From: an uncultured Blautia sp.
GTDB lineage: Bacteria; Bacillota; Clostridia; Lachnospirales; Lachnospiraceae
Direction of reading: 5' to 3'
Assembly (NCBI RefSeq): GCF_947654165.1
Contig: NZ_CANTKB010000012.1
Coordinates: 36,174 to 100,173 of the forward strand
DNA length: 64,000 bases
Position numbers and translations under genes: made by a program. Shown in pieces: positions 8,665 to 16,867 of the stretch (within the stretch, counting starts at the first letter, position 1; each line of letters opens with the position of its first letter). A model generated the notes under the pieces. It ran no database searches and was not told the DNA's origin. It saw only the letters and a list, made by a program, of their open reading frames with translations.

Positions 8665-8682
8665 TTGTTAAAAAAAAGACAA
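8665..8682 (+). promoter_or_regulatory. Second weak Rex-like site
   Basis: TTGTTAAAAAAAAGACAA, 38 bases before the first gene of the operon, shares the TTGTTAAAA half with the upstream site; the right half is degenerate (4 of 7). Confidence 0.25.
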
Positions 8683-8719
8683 TTCATGCTGAATTTGGAA
8701 GAAAAGAAAGGAGTACCTT

Positions 8720-9670
8720 ATGAGCAGTAAAATTACGATTATCGGTGCGGGAAGTGTTGGGGCGACCATCGCATATACCTTGTCCAATGAAGAGATTGCT
8801 TCTGAGATCGTTTTGATTGATATCAACGAAGAAAAAGTAGAGGGAGAGGTTCTGGATATTGCCCAGGGAACCTGTTTCCGTGATCCGATCTCCATTGTTG
8901 CCGGGACTTACGAGGATGCCAAGGATTCTGATATTGTCATTATCACATCAGGGATTGCTCGTAAACCTGGACAGACTCGTATCGAACTTGCACAGACCAA
9001 TGTCAATATCTTAAAATCCATTACTCCTCAGATTGTAAAGGCAGCTCCGGATGCACTGTATATCATTGTAAGTAATCCGGTAGATGTTATGACTTATGTG
9101 TTTACTAAGATTTCAGGACTTCCGGAAAATCAGATCATTGGTTCCGGTACGATTCTTGATTCTGCCCGTCTTCGCTGCGGACTCTCCGAACATTTTAAAG
9201 TTGCTCAGAAAAATATTCATGCGTATGTATTTGGTGAGCATGGAGACAGCTCCTTTATTCCGTGGACAGGTGCTTATATTTCCGGTGTCAGTGTGGATGA
9301 ATATTATCAGTTAGCGAAATCACTGGGAAAAGATGTGGAAGAGCTTGATAAAGATAAAATGCTGGAATACGTTCAGAAATCCGGCGGAAAAATCATTGCA
9401 AAAAAAGGTGCGACCTTCTATGCCGTGTCCAGGGCAGTATGCAAACTCTGTAACATCCTTCTGTCTGCCTCCGATTCCATTACAACAGTATCTTCCATGA
9501 TGCATGGGGAATACGGAATCGAAGATGTGTGCTTCAGTACACTTACTTTGGTAGGTCCAAACGGGGTGCAGGGAAAAGTACCTATGCGGATGAATCAGGC
9601 AGAGATCGAACTTCTGAAAAAGAGTGCAGATGCATTGAAAGCAGTCATCGCACAGATTGATTTGAATTAG
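8720..9670 (+). CDS. mdh: Malate/lactate dehydrogenase family, probably malate dehydrogenase
   Basis: 316-aa NAD-dependent 2-hydroxyacid dehydrogenase. Rossmann motif G-A-G-S-V-G (9-14), catalytic pair D147 with R150 in L-D-S-A-R, and His174 in G-E-H-G-D-S. The substrate-specificity residue preceding K-P-G is Arg81 (A-R-K-P-G-Q-T-R), as in malate dehydrogenases; L-lactate dehydrogenases have Gln there. With fumarase and fumarate reductase genes in the same operon, reduction of oxaloacetate to malate is the best reading. Overall sequence style is LDH-like, so automated annotation may call it L-lactate dehydrogenase. First gene of the operon; AAAGGAG ribosome site, 16 nt before hdrB. Confidence 0.8.
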   Translation: MSSKITIIGAGSVGATIAYTLSNEEIASEIVLIDINEEKVEGEVLDIAQGTCFRDPISIVAGTYEDAKDSDIVIITSGIARKPGQTRIELAQTNVNILKSITPQIVKAAPDALYIIVSNPVDVMTYVFTKISGLPENQIIGSGTILDSARLRCGLSEHFKVAQKNIHAYVFGEHGDSSFIPWTGAYISGVSVDEYYQLAKSLGKDVEELDKDKMLEYVQKSGGKIIAKKGATFYAVSRAVCKLCNILLSASDSITTVSSMMHGEYGIEDVCFSTLTLVGPNGVQGKVPMRMNQAEIELLKKSADALKAVIAQIDLN

Positions 9671-9686
9671 AAAGGATAACGAAAAA

Positions 9687-10484
9687 ATGAAATACAGTTA
9701 TTATCCGGGCTGTACCCTCAGGACAAAAGCCAAAGAACTGGACAAGTATGCAAGGGAGAGTGCCAAGGTACTGGGGTTTGAACTGGAAGAAGTAGAAGAC
9801 TGGCAGTGCTGCGGAGGGGTATATCCTCTGGGAACGGATGAGATTGCCACAAAGCTTTCCTCCATCCGTACCTTGAATGCAGCAAAAGAAAAAAAACAGG
9901 ATTTGGTGACCATCTGTTCTGCCTGTCATCATGTGATCAAACGTGTCAATGATGATATGAAGAACGTAGAGGATATCCGCACAAAGGCCAATAATTATAT
10001 GAAACTGGAAGAACCTTATGCAGGGGAAACCACAGTCCTTCATTACTTAGAGGTGTTAAGAGGCCGGGTTGGTTTTGACAAGGTAAAAGAAAAGGTGGTT
10101 CATCCTCTTACCGGTAAGAAAATCGGTGCTTATTACGGATGTCTGCTGTTAAGACCTGGAAAAATTATGGCTTTTGATGATCCGGAAAATCCGGTGATCA
10201 TGGAAGATTTTATTCGTGCACTGGGTGCGGAACCTGTGATCTATCCCTACCGGAATGAATGCTGCGGCGGTTATATTTCTCTGAAAGAAAAAGAGATGGC
10301 ACAGAACATGTGTGAAAAAATCATGGACAGTGCATCCGGTTTTGGTGCAGATATGCTGATCACAGCCTGTCCGTTGTGTAAATATAATTTGTGTAAAAAT
10401 GGAACAGACAGCGTTCCGGTCTATTATTTTACAGAGCTTCTGGCAGAAGCCCTTGGTGTGAAAGAGAAAAAGGAGGAGGACTGA
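9687..10484 (+). CDS. hdrB: Heterodisulfide reductase subunit B homologue
   Basis: 265-aa protein with two CCG domains, the HdrB signature: first set C9, C41-C42, C77, C80 (Y-Y-P-G-C, C-C-G-G, C-S-A-C-H) and second set in Y-Y-G-C-L-L-L-R-P, N-E-C-C-G-G and C-P-L-C. In methanogens these ligate two noncubane [4Fe-4S] clusters that cleave a disulfide. Here no CoM/CoB biology is expected; the subunit could relay electrons to the fumarate reductase or act on an unknown thiol/disulfide (inference). Gap of 2 nt to hdrC. Confidence 0.93.
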   Translation: MKYSYYPGCTLRTKAKELDKYARESAKVLGFELEEVEDWQCCGGVYPLGTDEIATKLSSIRTLNAAKEKKQDLVTICSACHHVIKRVNDDMKNVEDIRTKANNYMKLEEPYAGETTVLHYLEVLRGRVGFDKVKEKVVHPLTGKKIGAYYGCLLLRPGKIMAFDDPENPVIMEDFIRALGAEPVIYPYRNECCGGYISLKEKEMAQNMCEKIMDSASGFGADMLITACPLCKYNLCKNGTDSVPVYYFTELLAEALGVKEKKEED

Positions 10485-10486
10485 AC

Positions 10487-10885
10487 ATGGAGCGATATAT
10501 GAGCGGAAAAGATGCGGCAGAACGCATCAAAGAAATTTCCGGAACCAATCCTTTAAAATGCATGAAATGCGGAAAATGTTCTGCAACCTGTCCTTCTTTT
10601 GCTGAAATGGATATCAAACCCCATCAGTTTGTATCTTATGTTGTCAACGAAGATATAGAAGCACTTGTAAATTCCAAATCTCTCTGGAAATGCCTCTCTT
10701 GTTTTGCCTGTGTGGAGCGGTGTCCAAGAGATGTAAAACCAGGAAAAATCATTGATGCTGCCAGACAGCTTGTGGTTCGTAAAAAAGGCGGGGATTATCT
10801 TTCACCGGATGAAATCCCGGAACTTCTTGATCCGGAGCTTCCTCAGCAGTTATTGGTAAGTGCATTCAGAAGATACAGGAGGTAA
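10487..10885 (+). CDS. hdrC: Heterodisulfide reductase subunit C homologue
   Basis: 132-aa ferredoxin-like subunit with two [4Fe-4S] motifs, C-M-K-C-G-K-C-S-A-T-C-P (about 25-36) and C-L-S-C-F-A-C-V-E-R-C-P (about 69-80). In characterised Hdr complexes HdrC wires HdrA to HdrB. The protein is soluble, with no predicted membrane segment and no cytochrome b partner, so it is the HdrABC type rather than HdrDE. Followed by hdrA after 5 nt. Confidence 0.92.
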   Translation: MERYMSGKDAAERIKEISGTNPLKCMKCGKCSATCPSFAEMDIKPHQFVSYVVNEDIEALVNSKSLWKCLSCFACVERCPRDVKPGKIIDAARQLVVRKKGGDYLSPDEIPELLDPELPQQLLVSAFRRYRR

Positions 10886-10890
10886 GGAAG

Positions 10891-12879
10891 GTGCAGAGAA
10901 TCGGTGTGTTTGTCTGCCACTGCGGAAGTAATATTGCCGCTACGGTAGATGTGAAAAAAGTAGTAGAAATGGCTGCAAAAGAGCCTGGAGTTGTCCATGC
11001 AGAAGATTACCAGTATATGTGTTCCGAAGCAGGGCAGGCGAAGATCCAGGAAGCCATCAAAGAAAAAAATCTAACAGGAATCGTAGTCTGTTCCTGTTCT
11101 CCCCGTATGCATGAAGCTACCTTTCGAAAAGCAGCGGAACGTGCGGGGCTGAACCCTTATATGGTGGAGATCGCCAACATCCGTGAGCACTGCTCCTGGA
11201 TTCATAAGGATATGGAGGAGGCCACAGAAAAGGCGGTTATCCTTGCAAGAGCAGCCATTGCCAAGGTACATCTGAACAGTCCGCTGAAACCGGGAGAGAG
11301 CCGTGTGACCAAGAGGGCACTGATCATTGGCGGAGGTATCGCAGGAATCCAGACAGCTCTTGATATTGCAGATGCAGGATACGAAGTAGATATTGTGGAA
11401 AAGACCCCAAGTATTGGCGGAAGAATGTCACAGCTTGATAAGACCTTTCCTACCTTAGACTGTTCTGCCTGTATCCTCACTCCGAAGATGGTGGAAGCAG
11501 CCTCCCATGAGAAAATTACGATTTATACATACAGTGAAGTGGAAAAAGTCAGCGGTTTTGTGGGCAATTTCTCAGTAGATATTAAGAAAAAAGCAAGAAG
11601 TGTGGATATTGATAAATGTACAGGCTGCGGTCTCTGCCAGGAAAAATGTCCTTCCAAGAAAATTCCAAGTGAATTTAACAGAGGACTCAGCAACAGAACC
11701 GCTATCTATACACCATTTGCCCAGGCAATCCCCAATGTGCCGGTGATCGACCGTGAGAATTGTATTAAATTCAAGACCGGAAAATGCGGCATCTGTTCAA
11801 AGGTATGCCAGGCAGGAGCCATTGATTATACCCAGAAAGATGAGATTATCACCAGAAATTACGGAGCCATTGTAGTTGCAACCGGTTTTGATACCATCAA
11901 GCTGGATCAGTATGATGAGTATGCATACAACCAGAGCAAAGATGTGATTACATCTCTGGAACTGGAGCGTATCATGAATGCGGCAGGTCCCACAAAGGGA
12001 CATCTGGAGCGTCTTTCTGACGGAAAAGCACCAAAGGAAATGGTCTTTATCCAATGCGTGGGAAGCCGTTGTGCAGATGACAGAGGAAAGCCCTATTGTT
12101 CCAAGATCTGCTGTATGTACACTGCAAAACATGCCATGCTGATCCGTGATAAATATCCGGATGTGAATGTAACGGTATTTTACATTGATGTGCGTACCCC
12201 GGGTAAAAATTTTGATGAATTTTACAGACGGGCAGTGGAACAGTACGGAGTTAATTATATCAAAGGCCAGGTGGGCAAGGTGATTCCGCAGCCAAACGGC
12301 AAGCTGCTGGTACAGGGCTCTGACCTTCTGGATAATAAACAGATTCTGAAAGAGGCAGATATGGTGGTTCTGGCAACGGCCATTGAGCCGAATCCGGATG
12401 TGCGTAAGATCGCCACCATGCTCACAGCGAGCATTGATACCAATAACTTCCTCACAGAAGCTCATGCAAAACTTCGTCCCGTAGAGTCACCGACTGCCGG
12501 CATTTTCCTCTCAGGCGTATGCCAGGGACCAAAGGATATTCCGGAGACCGTGGCACAGGCAGGAGCAGCGGCTGTGAAGGCCATCGGACTTCTGGCAAAG
12601 GATAAGCTGATGACCAATCCATGTACAGCGAAATCAGATGAACTTCTCTGTAACGGTTGTTCAACATGTGCAAATGTCTGTCCGTATGGTGCGATCTCTT
12701 ATGAGGAAAAAGAAGTAAATGATCACGGTATCCGTGAGACCAGAAGGATTGCAGTGGTCAATACAGCACTTTGTCAGGGATGCGGTGCATGTACGGTTAC
12801 CTGTCCGTCCGGTGCAATGGATCTGCAGGGCTTCTCAAACAGACAGATTTTAGCGGAGGTAGATGCAATATGCCGATAG
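10891..12879 (+). CDS. hdrA: Heterodisulfide reductase subunit A homologue (bifurcating flavoprotein)
   Basis: 662-aa flavin and iron-sulfur subunit. Order: N-terminal domain with C-H-C-G (9-12), FAD Rossmann motif G-G-G-I-A-G near 147-152, G-G-R-M-S-Q-L-D near 175, inserted ferredoxin motif C-T-G-C-G-L-C-Q-E-K-C-P near 243, a further cysteine set ending C-G-I-C-S-K-V-C, and a C-terminal two-cluster ferredoxin (C-N-G-C-S-T-C-A-N-V-C-P near 587, C-Q-G-C-G-A-C-T-V-T-C-P near 628). HdrA holds the bifurcating FAD in the MvhADG-HdrABC and Flx-Hdr families. Starts with GTG after AGGAGG; ends overlapping the mvhD-like gene by 10 nt. Confidence 0.95.
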   Translation: MQRIGVFVCHCGSNIAATVDVKKVVEMAAKEPGVVHAEDYQYMCSEAGQAKIQEAIKEKNLTGIVVCSCSPRMHEATFRKAAERAGLNPYMVEIANIREHCSWIHKDMEEATEKAVILARAAIAKVHLNSPLKPGESRVTKRALIIGGGIAGIQTALDIADAGYEVDIVEKTPSIGGRMSQLDKTFPTLDCSACILTPKMVEAASHEKITIYTYSEVEKVSGFVGNFSVDIKKKARSVDIDKCTGCGLCQEKCPSKKIPSEFNRGLSNRTAIYTPFAQAIPNVPVIDRENCIKFKTGKCGICSKVCQAGAIDYTQKDEIITRNYGAIVVATGFDTIKLDQYDEYAYNQSKDVITSLELERIMNAAGPTKGHLERLSDGKAPKEMVFIQCVGSRCADDRGKPYCSKICCMYTAKHAMLIRDKYPDVNVTVFYIDVRTPGKNFDEFYRRAVEQYGVNYIKGQVGKVIPQPNGKLLVQGSDLLDNKQILKEADMVVLATAIEPNPDVRKIATMLTASIDTNNFLTEAHAKLRPVESPTAGIFLSGVCQGPKDIPETVAQAGAAAVKAIGLLAKDKLMTNPCTAKSDELLCNGCSTCANVCPYGAISYEEKEVNDHGIRETRRIAVVNTALCQGCGACTVTCPSGAMDLQGFSNRQILAEVDAICR

Positions 12880-13313
12880 AAAATAAGGAAGAATTCAAAC
12901 CGAAAATTGTAGCGTTTTGCTGTAACTGGTGCAGCTATGCAGGAGCGGATCTTGCAGGAAGCAGCCGTCTTTCCTATCCGGCTGATGTAAAGATCATCCG
13001 TGTTCCCTGCTCCTGCCGTGTAAATCCCATGTTTATTTTGAGAGCCTTTGAAAAAGGAGCAGACGGTGTGATTATGTGCGGCTGTCATCCGGGAGATTGT
13101 CATTACAGCACAGGAAATTATTATGCGAGAAGAAGAATGGCACTTCTGTTTTCCATGCTGGACTATATCGGTGTGGAGAATGGCAGAACCAGAGTAGAAT
13201 GGGTTTCTGCTGCAGAAGGTGTAAAATTCTCCCAGACCATGAATGAATTTGTGGAAAAAATTCATTCCCTGGGAAGAAATGTAAGATTGGAGGATTTAAG
13301 ATGCAGGAATTAG
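12870..13313 (+). CDS. mvhD: MvhD/FlxD-like [2Fe-2S] electron-transfer subunit
   Basis: 147-aa MvhD-family protein from the ATG at 12870 (GGAGGT at 12855-12860); a longer in-frame reading upstream would overlap hdrA by over 100 nt and is not needed. Cysteines in F-C-C-N-W-C-S-Y-A-G-A-D, V-P-C-S-C-R-V and C-G-C-H-P-G-D-C-H match the family cluster ligands. MvhD passes electrons from a partner (hydrogenase, formate dehydrogenase or NADH module) to HdrA. No hydrogenase is encoded here, so the partner should be the FlxABC-like NADH module downstream. Overlaps the next gene by 13 nt. Confidence 0.92.
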   Translation: MPIENKEEFKPKIVAFCCNWCSYAGADLAGSSRLSYPADVKIIRVPCSCRVNPMFILRAFEKGADGVIMCGCHPGDCHYSTGNYYARRRMALLFSMLDYIGVENGRTRVEWVSAAEGVKFSQTMNEFVEKIHSLGRNVRLEDLRCRN

Positions 13314-14275
13314 TGAACCGTGCAAAAGAATTGCTGGCTGACAAGACGGTAGCCCGTGTTCTTGGATGGAAAGCAGGAGACTTGCCTTATAATCCGGAAC
13401 CGGCTTACTTTGAAACAGAAGAGTCTCTGAAGGATTTCGTGTACAACGGATTCTGCGGGGCGAATCTGAGCAAATACATGATCGAGGCTTCCAAAATGGA
13501 AGGAAAAACTCTGGTATGCCTGAAGCCTTGCGATACATACAGCTTCAATCAATTATTGAAAGAGCATCGCATAGACCGGGAAAAAGCCTATATCATCGGT
13601 GTGGGATGCAAAGGAAAACTGGATATCGAAAAAATCCGTCAGCAGGGGATCAAAGGAATCCAACAGATTGCCGGAGCAGAACTGGAAGATGATGCAAGCA
13701 TGCTCACGATCCAGACCCTTTACGGAGAGAAAAGCTGTGCTTATCAGGATGCCATGCTGGAAAGATGTCATGTCTGCAAAGGAAAAGAACATAAGATCTA
13801 TGACGAACTGATCGGTGAATCAAGAGATACAAAAGATGCAGAACGTTTCGCAGAGGTAGAAAAGATAGAAGCCATGAGTCCGGAAGAAAAATTTGCTTTT
13901 TTCCAGAAAGAATTAAGCAAATGTATCCGCTGTAATGCCTGCCGGAATGTGTGCCCTGCCTGCAGTTGTCGGAAATGTGTGTTTGACAGCAACAAATTTG
14001 ACAGTGCCCAGAAAGCAAATGCGGACTCTTTTGAAGAAAAAATGTTCCATATCATCCGTGCCTTTCATGTGGCAGGAAGATGTACCGACTGCGGGGAATG
14101 CAGCAGAGTCTGTCCCCAGGGGATTCCGCTTCATCTGTTTAATCGTAAGTTTATCAAAGATATTAACGAATTTTATGGTGAGTATCAGGCAGGGGAAGAC
14201 TGCGAGTCAAAAGGACCTCTTACAGATTTCACCTTTGATGATATTGAGCCTGGTGCAGCAGCAGAAAGGGGATAA
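13301..14275 (+). CDS. FlxC-like iron-sulfur protein of the NADH dehydrogenase module
   Basis: 324-aa soluble protein: an N-terminal domain resembling the FrhB/FdhB-type region (C-L-K-P-C-D, G-V-G-C-K-G-K, C-H-V-C-K-G-K-E) and a C-terminal ferredoxin with C-I-R-C-N-A-C-R-N-V-C-P-A-C-S-C near 207 and C-T-D-C-G-E-C-S-R-V-C-P near 260. By position between MvhD and the HydB-like subunit it corresponds to FlxC of Flx-Hdr clusters described in sulfate reducers. Role: internal electron relay between the NADH-oxidising flavoprotein and HdrA via MvhD (inference). Three nt before the next gene. Confidence 0.8.
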   Translation: MQELVNRAKELLADKTVARVLGWKAGDLPYNPEPAYFETEESLKDFVYNGFCGANLSKYMIEASKMEGKTLVCLKPCDTYSFNQLLKEHRIDREKAYIIGVGCKGKLDIEKIRQQGIKGIQQIAGAELEDDASMLTIQTLYGEKSCAYQDAMLERCHVCKGKEHKIYDELIGESRDTKDAERFAEVEKIEAMSPEEKFAFFQKELSKCIRCNACRNVCPACSCRKCVFDSNKFDSAQKANADSFEEKMFHIIRAFHVAGRCTDCGECSRVCPQGIPLHLFNRKFIKDINEFYGEYQAGEDCESKGPLTDFTFDDIEPGAAAERG

Positions 14276-14278
14276 TGT

Positions 14279-15310
14279 ATGTTTAAAATAAAAGCAGAAA
14301 ATCTGCCGGCATTATTCCGTACCATTGCCGCAGAACAAGAATTATATTTGCCGGTAAAAGCAGGAGGACAGGTGAATTTTGCAGCCTGGAGTGAAGACGC
14401 AGAGGTTTCTCTTGAAACTTTAAAAACAGTGAAATCACCCAAGGATGCTTTCTTTCCCCAAAGTGAAAATCTTTATACCTGTGTAAAAGAAGGCAAAAAA
14501 ATCACCATCGAGCCGGAAGCTTTAAAAGAACAGAATTTTGTTGTATTTGGGATGAAAGCCTGCGATGTACAGGGTGTCAAAGTCCTGGACCGGGTATTTT
14601 TAAGTGATCCTGTGGACAGTTTCTATGCAGCCAGGAGAGAGCATGGAACCATTGTAGCCCTTGCCTGTCATGAGCCGGAGGAAAGCTGTTTTTGTAAGGT
14701 ATTTGGCATTGACTGTGCAGAGCCGGCAGCAGATGTGGCTGCCTGGATGATCGATGGAGATTTATATTGGAAGCCATTGACAGAAAAAGGAGAAACACTC
14801 ACAGAACAAATAAAAGAAGTTCTCACAGATGCAGAGGAACAGCAGGTAGAAGAAGAAAAGAAAGCGATTCGTGCAATTGTGGAAAAACTTCCGTATTCTG
14901 ATCTTTCCCTGAAAGGATGGGGAGAAGAGGATTATATGGAGCGTTTCAATTCTCCTGTGTGGGAAGAACTGTATAAACCATGTCTGGCATGCGGAACCTG
15001 TACGTTTGTATGCCCGACCTGTCAGTGCTATGACATTAAAGACTATGATACCGGACACGGAGTACAGCGTTACCGCTGTTGGGATTCCTGCATGTACTCA
15101 GATTTTACCATGATGGCTCACGGAAATAACCGTACCAGTCAGATGCAGCGGTTCCGTCAGAGATTTATGCATAAACTGGTGTATTATCCGCTGAATAACG
15201 AGGGATTGTTTTCCTGTGTGGGATGCGGCAGATGTGTGGAAAAATGCCCGTCTTCTTTAAATATCGTAAAAGTGATCAAAGCATTTGAGAAACAGGGAGG
15301 GGAAGCATAA
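14279..15310 (+). CDS. FlxB-like (sulfhydrogenase beta / AsrA-type) iron-sulfur protein
   Basis: 343-aa protein of the HydB/AsrA family, which pairs with FAD-containing HydG/AsrB-type reductases. Two ferredoxin motifs: C-L-A-C-G-T-C-T-F-V-C-P-T-C-Q-C near 235 and C-V-G-C-G-R-C-V-E-K-C-P near 312; the N-terminal domain contains the family F-G-M-K-A-C-D motif near 93 and C-H-E-P-E-E-S-C-F-C. It carries electrons between the NADH-binding subunit and the rest of the complex. The stop overlaps the next start (TAATG), so translation is coupled. Confidence 0.86.
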   Translation: MFKIKAENLPALFRTIAAEQELYLPVKAGGQVNFAAWSEDAEVSLETLKTVKSPKDAFFPQSENLYTCVKEGKKITIEPEALKEQNFVVFGMKACDVQGVKVLDRVFLSDPVDSFYAARREHGTIVALACHEPEESCFCKVFGIDCAEPAADVAAWMIDGDLYWKPLTEKGETLTEQIKEVLTDAEEQQVEEEKKAIRAIVEKLPYSDLSLKGWGEEDYMERFNSPVWEELYKPCLACGTCTFVCPTCQCYDIKDYDTGHGVQRYRCWDSCMYSDFTMMAHGNNRTSQMQRFRQRFMHKLVYYPLNNEGLFSCVGCGRCVEKCPSSLNIVKVIKAFEKQGGEA

Positions 15311-16164
15311 TGCATGAATGTACCTGTCATAAAAATTATACGCTGGATACGCTGATCCCCAAGGTGGGGATTATCACAGATATCCGTGAAGAAACACCGG
15401 ATGTAAAAACCTTCCGTGTCAATGCACCGGAGGGAGGAAAACTGTTTGAGCATATGCCTGGACAATGTGCCATGCTGTGTGCTCCCGGGGTCAGTGAAGG
15501 GATGTTTTCTATTACATCTTCTCCGACCAATAAAGAATATCAGGAATTCAGCATCAAGAAATGCGGTGTTCTGACCGATTATCTCCACAGCCTGGAAGTA
15601 GGAGATGAGATTACGGTTCGCGGACCTTATGGAAATCATTTTCCGGTGGAAGATAAGCTGAAAGGCAAGAATCTTCTGTTTATTGCCGGTGGTATCGGGC
15701 TGGCACCTTTAAGGTCCGTAATCAATTATGTACTGGATAACCGGGAAGATTATGGAACCGTGGATATTCTCTATGGCTCACGTTCCGCAGATGATCTTGT
15801 CCAGTTAAAGGAAATTCAGGATGTGTGGATGAAAACAGAAGGCGTTAATGTGTATCTGACCATTGACCGTGAGCAGGAAGGCTGGGACGGCCACGTAGGA
15901 TTTGTTCCGTCATATCTGAAAGAAATCGGCTTTGATACCGATAAGACCGCTCTTGTCTGCGGACCGCCGATCATGATCAAGTTTGTGCTTGCGGGACTGG
16001 AAGAAATGGGATTTTCCAGAGAGCAGGTGTATACCACCCTGGAACTGCGTATGAAATGCGGTGTGGGAAAATGCGGACGATGCAATATCGGTTCCAAGTA
16101 TGTCTGCAAGGACGGACCGGTATTTCGATGCGATGAGATCGACGAGCTGCCTAACGAGTACTAA
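15310..16164 (+). CDS. FlxA-like NAD(P)H-flavin oxidoreductase subunit
   Basis: 284-aa member of the ferredoxin-NAD(P) reductase family, of the sulfhydrogenase gamma / dihydroorotate dehydrogenase electron-transfer type. FAD-binding region ends in R-G-P-Y-G-N-H-F-P-V near 100; the nucleotide-binding region has A-G-G-I-G-L-A-P-L-R-S near 124 and C-G-P-P-I-M near 217. C-terminal [2Fe-2S] site: C-G-V-G-K-C-G-R-C-N-I-G with a further C in Y-V-C-K-D-G. Entry point for electrons from NADH (or NADPH; cofactor preference not readable). With FlxBCD and HdrABC it would complete a bifurcating complex. Confidence 0.9.
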   Translation: MHECTCHKNYTLDTLIPKVGIITDIREETPDVKTFRVNAPEGGKLFEHMPGQCAMLCAPGVSEGMFSITSSPTNKEYQEFSIKKCGVLTDYLHSLEVGDEITVRGPYGNHFPVEDKLKGKNLLFIAGGIGLAPLRSVINYVLDNREDYGTVDILYGSRSADDLVQLKEIQDVWMKTEGVNVYLTIDREQEGWDGHVGFVPSYLKEIGFDTDKTALVCGPPIMIKFVLAGLEEMGFSREQVYTTLELRMKCGVGKCGRCNIGSKYVCKDGPVFRCDEIDELPNEY

Positions 16165-16181
16165 GAAAGGAAGACACCAAA

Positions 16182-16856
16182 ATGGAAAATATGGTTAATG
16201 TATATTTTTTCGGTAAGAAATACAGCGTGCCGGCGGAACTTACCATTATGACAGCCATGGAATATGCGGGATATACCCTGAAAAGAGGGTGCGGCTGCCG
16301 TCATGGATTCTGCGGTGCCTGTGCTACGATTTACAGAATCAAGGGACAGAATGAATTAAAGACCTGTCTTGCCTGTCAGACACAGGTGCAGGAAGGAATG
16401 TATGTGGCAAGCATTCCGTTCTTTCCCACAGACAAGCGAACCTATGACATCAATGAGATCAAACCAAACCAGCAGGTGATGATGGAGCTTTATCCGGAGA
16501 TCTATAGCTGTATCGGCTGTAATGCCTGTACAAATGCCTGTACCCAGGATTTGAATGTTATGCAGTATATCGCATATGCACAGCGTGGAGAACTGGAAAA
16601 ATGTGCAGAAGAATCCTTTGACTGTGTAAACTGCGGCTGCTGCTCTGTGAGATGTCCGGCAGGAATCTCCCATCCAATGGTAGGTCTTCTGGCAAGACGT
16701 TTGACCGGAAAATACCTGGCTCCGAAGTCAGAGCATCTGGAAAAACGAGTGGAAGAAATCAACAGTGGTGCGTATGATGATCTGATTGAGCAGATCATGC
16801 AGAAACCAATCACAGAAATGCAGGAACTTTACAATAACAGAGACATTGAAGAATAA
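16182..16856 (+). CDS. frdB: Fumarate reductase/succinate dehydrogenase-like iron-sulfur subunit
   Basis: 224-aa protein: N-terminal plant-type [2Fe-2S] domain with C-G-C-R-H-G-F-C-G-A-C (about 37-47) and C-L-A-C (about 65), then a two-cluster ferredoxin domain with C-I-G-C-N-A-C-T-N-A-C (about 109-119) and C-V-N-C-G-C-C-S-V-R-C-P-A-G (about 147-160). It resembles the N-terminal part of TfrB, the methanogen thiol:fumarate reductase subunit, but lacks TfrB's HdrB-like CCG tail; a separate HdrB is encoded upstream. No membrane anchor gene of the SdhC/D type follows, so a soluble enzyme is expected. Confidence 0.84.
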   Translation: MENMVNVYFFGKKYSVPAELTIMTAMEYAGYTLKRGCGCRHGFCGACATIYRIKGQNELKTCLACQTQVQEGMYVASIPFFPTDKRTYDINEIKPNQQVMMELYPEIYSCIGCNACTNACTQDLNVMQYIAYAQRGELEKCAEESFDCVNCGCCSVRCPAGISHPMVGLLARRLTGKYLAPKSEHLEKRVEEINSGAYDDLIEQIMQKPITEMQELYNNRDIEE

Positions 16857-16867
16857 GGAGGGCAAAC

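Noticed and set aside
12771..12869. N-terminal extension of the MvhD-like protein to 12771
   Set aside because: It lies entirely within hdrA in another frame; the ATG at 12870 has its own GGAGGT site and matches the family start.
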